A program made the position numbers and the translations under genes. Under the pieces are notes generated by a model. It worked only from the letters and a program-made list of their open reading frames with translations, ran no database searches and was not told the origin of the DNA. Positions 63,667-64,000 of a DNA stretch of 64,000 bases are shown in pieces. Within the stretch, counting starts at the first letter, position 1, and every line of letters begins with the position of its first letter. The stretch lies in the NCBI GenBank assembly GCA_018340375.1, contig JAFFJZ010000014.1:1116001-1180000 (forward strand), given 5' to 3'. The DNA is from Gonatopus flavifemur (lineage: Eukaryota; Arthropoda; Insecta; Hymenoptera; Dryinidae).

Positions 63667-64000
63667 GGGCCACCCCTACTCAATACCGGACCACGATACC
63701 GCCGGATAGGGTAGTGGGGTTGACTTCCGGAAAAATTTTGCAGAATAATCTAACCAATCCTCCCGTATTACCGAGTTGAAATCCCGACTTCAACCAAATC
63801 GAGTCGATTGACGAAAATTATACCGCGAATGATTGTCGTAGAAGGAATTTGAATGGTTGCATTGAGGATGATACCGGAACTTCGACCAGTACTTCCGGAA
63901 AATTTATCGTCGAGGCGATGATCCATGTGACTGACAATATTTTCCGTCCCAAAGGCAGTGTGAGTTCGGAAGGGAATACCGTAAATATCGGGCACGATGT
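63667..64000 (+). other. Start of the gag-pol junction region, cut by the window
   Basis: After the gag stop, one plus frame stays open to the window end (FNQIESIDENYTANDCRRRN ... IVEAMIHVTDNIFRP). A protease or pol start is expected here, but no Asp-Thr-Gly/Asp-Ser-Gly protease motif is reached. The minus-strand 75-codon frame is its shadow. Confidence 0.35.

Noticed and set aside
63768..63995. 75-codon minus-strand frame at the window end
   Set aside because: Antisense to the expected gag-pol region, where a plus frame is also open.

Overview
The window looks like a repeat-dense, AT-rich stretch of an arthropod nuclear genome, most likely an insect. I infer a hymenopteran from the style of the purine-rich LINE and the transposon families, but no host gene proves it. 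There is no bacterial-style gene organisation. Almost every protein-like signal I recognise belongs to a transposable element (TE), and nearly all are broken by stops, frameshifts, deletions or later insertions.

Layout, left to right. 1-4 kb: a C-terminal fragment of an unclassified TE-encoded protein (minus strand) and a 323-bp MITE. 4.4-8.3 kb: a nearly full-length but dead LINE (LINE-C) with ORF1, endonuclease and reverse transcriptase. 8.8-10.2 kb: an 18-bp minisatellite and a tandem array of ~250-307-bp units. 10.8-11.8 kb: a THAP-domain gene fragment, followed by a 1-kb dispersed repeat (R1) whose second copy lies at 50.4 kb. 12.9-18.0 kb: a composite bounded by inverted arrays of ~121-bp units that encloses a transposase-like gene and its own inverted partial copy. 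19-20 kb: a decayed mariner N-terminus. 22.1-24.0 and 38.9-40.9 kb: two equal-length (1960 bp) mariner-class elements in opposite orientation sharing the same internal lesion. 24-38 kb: mostly unannotatable DNA with two hairpin MITEs, a tRNA-like SINE head and a 1.7-kb fold-back element.

43-52.6 kb is one purine-rich LINE (LINE-B) torn into pieces by three insertions: an oppositely oriented LINE (LINE-A) in ORF1, a 1053-bp TA-flanked element inside the RT, and R1 with a hairpin inside the C-terminal third. 52.8-57.4 kb is a minus-strand gene of the same unclassified family as the fragment at 1.5-2.2 kb. It is interrupted by a Transib-like transposon whose ends carry RAG-RSS-like heptamers, plus a CATATATG-rich hairpin element. 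59-64 kb is the 5' part of a Ty3/Gypsy-type LTR retrotransposon: putative LTR with polyadenylation signal, primer-binding site, a ~2-kb leader and a 581-codon gag. Its pol lies beyond the window.

The window therefore reads as a nested TE graveyard. The order of insertion can be partly deduced: LINE-B before LINE-A, the 1053-bp element and R1; the unclassified gene before Transib; the CATATATG element before mariner copy 2. All homology calls are from memory of protein families and motif reading. No search was run.
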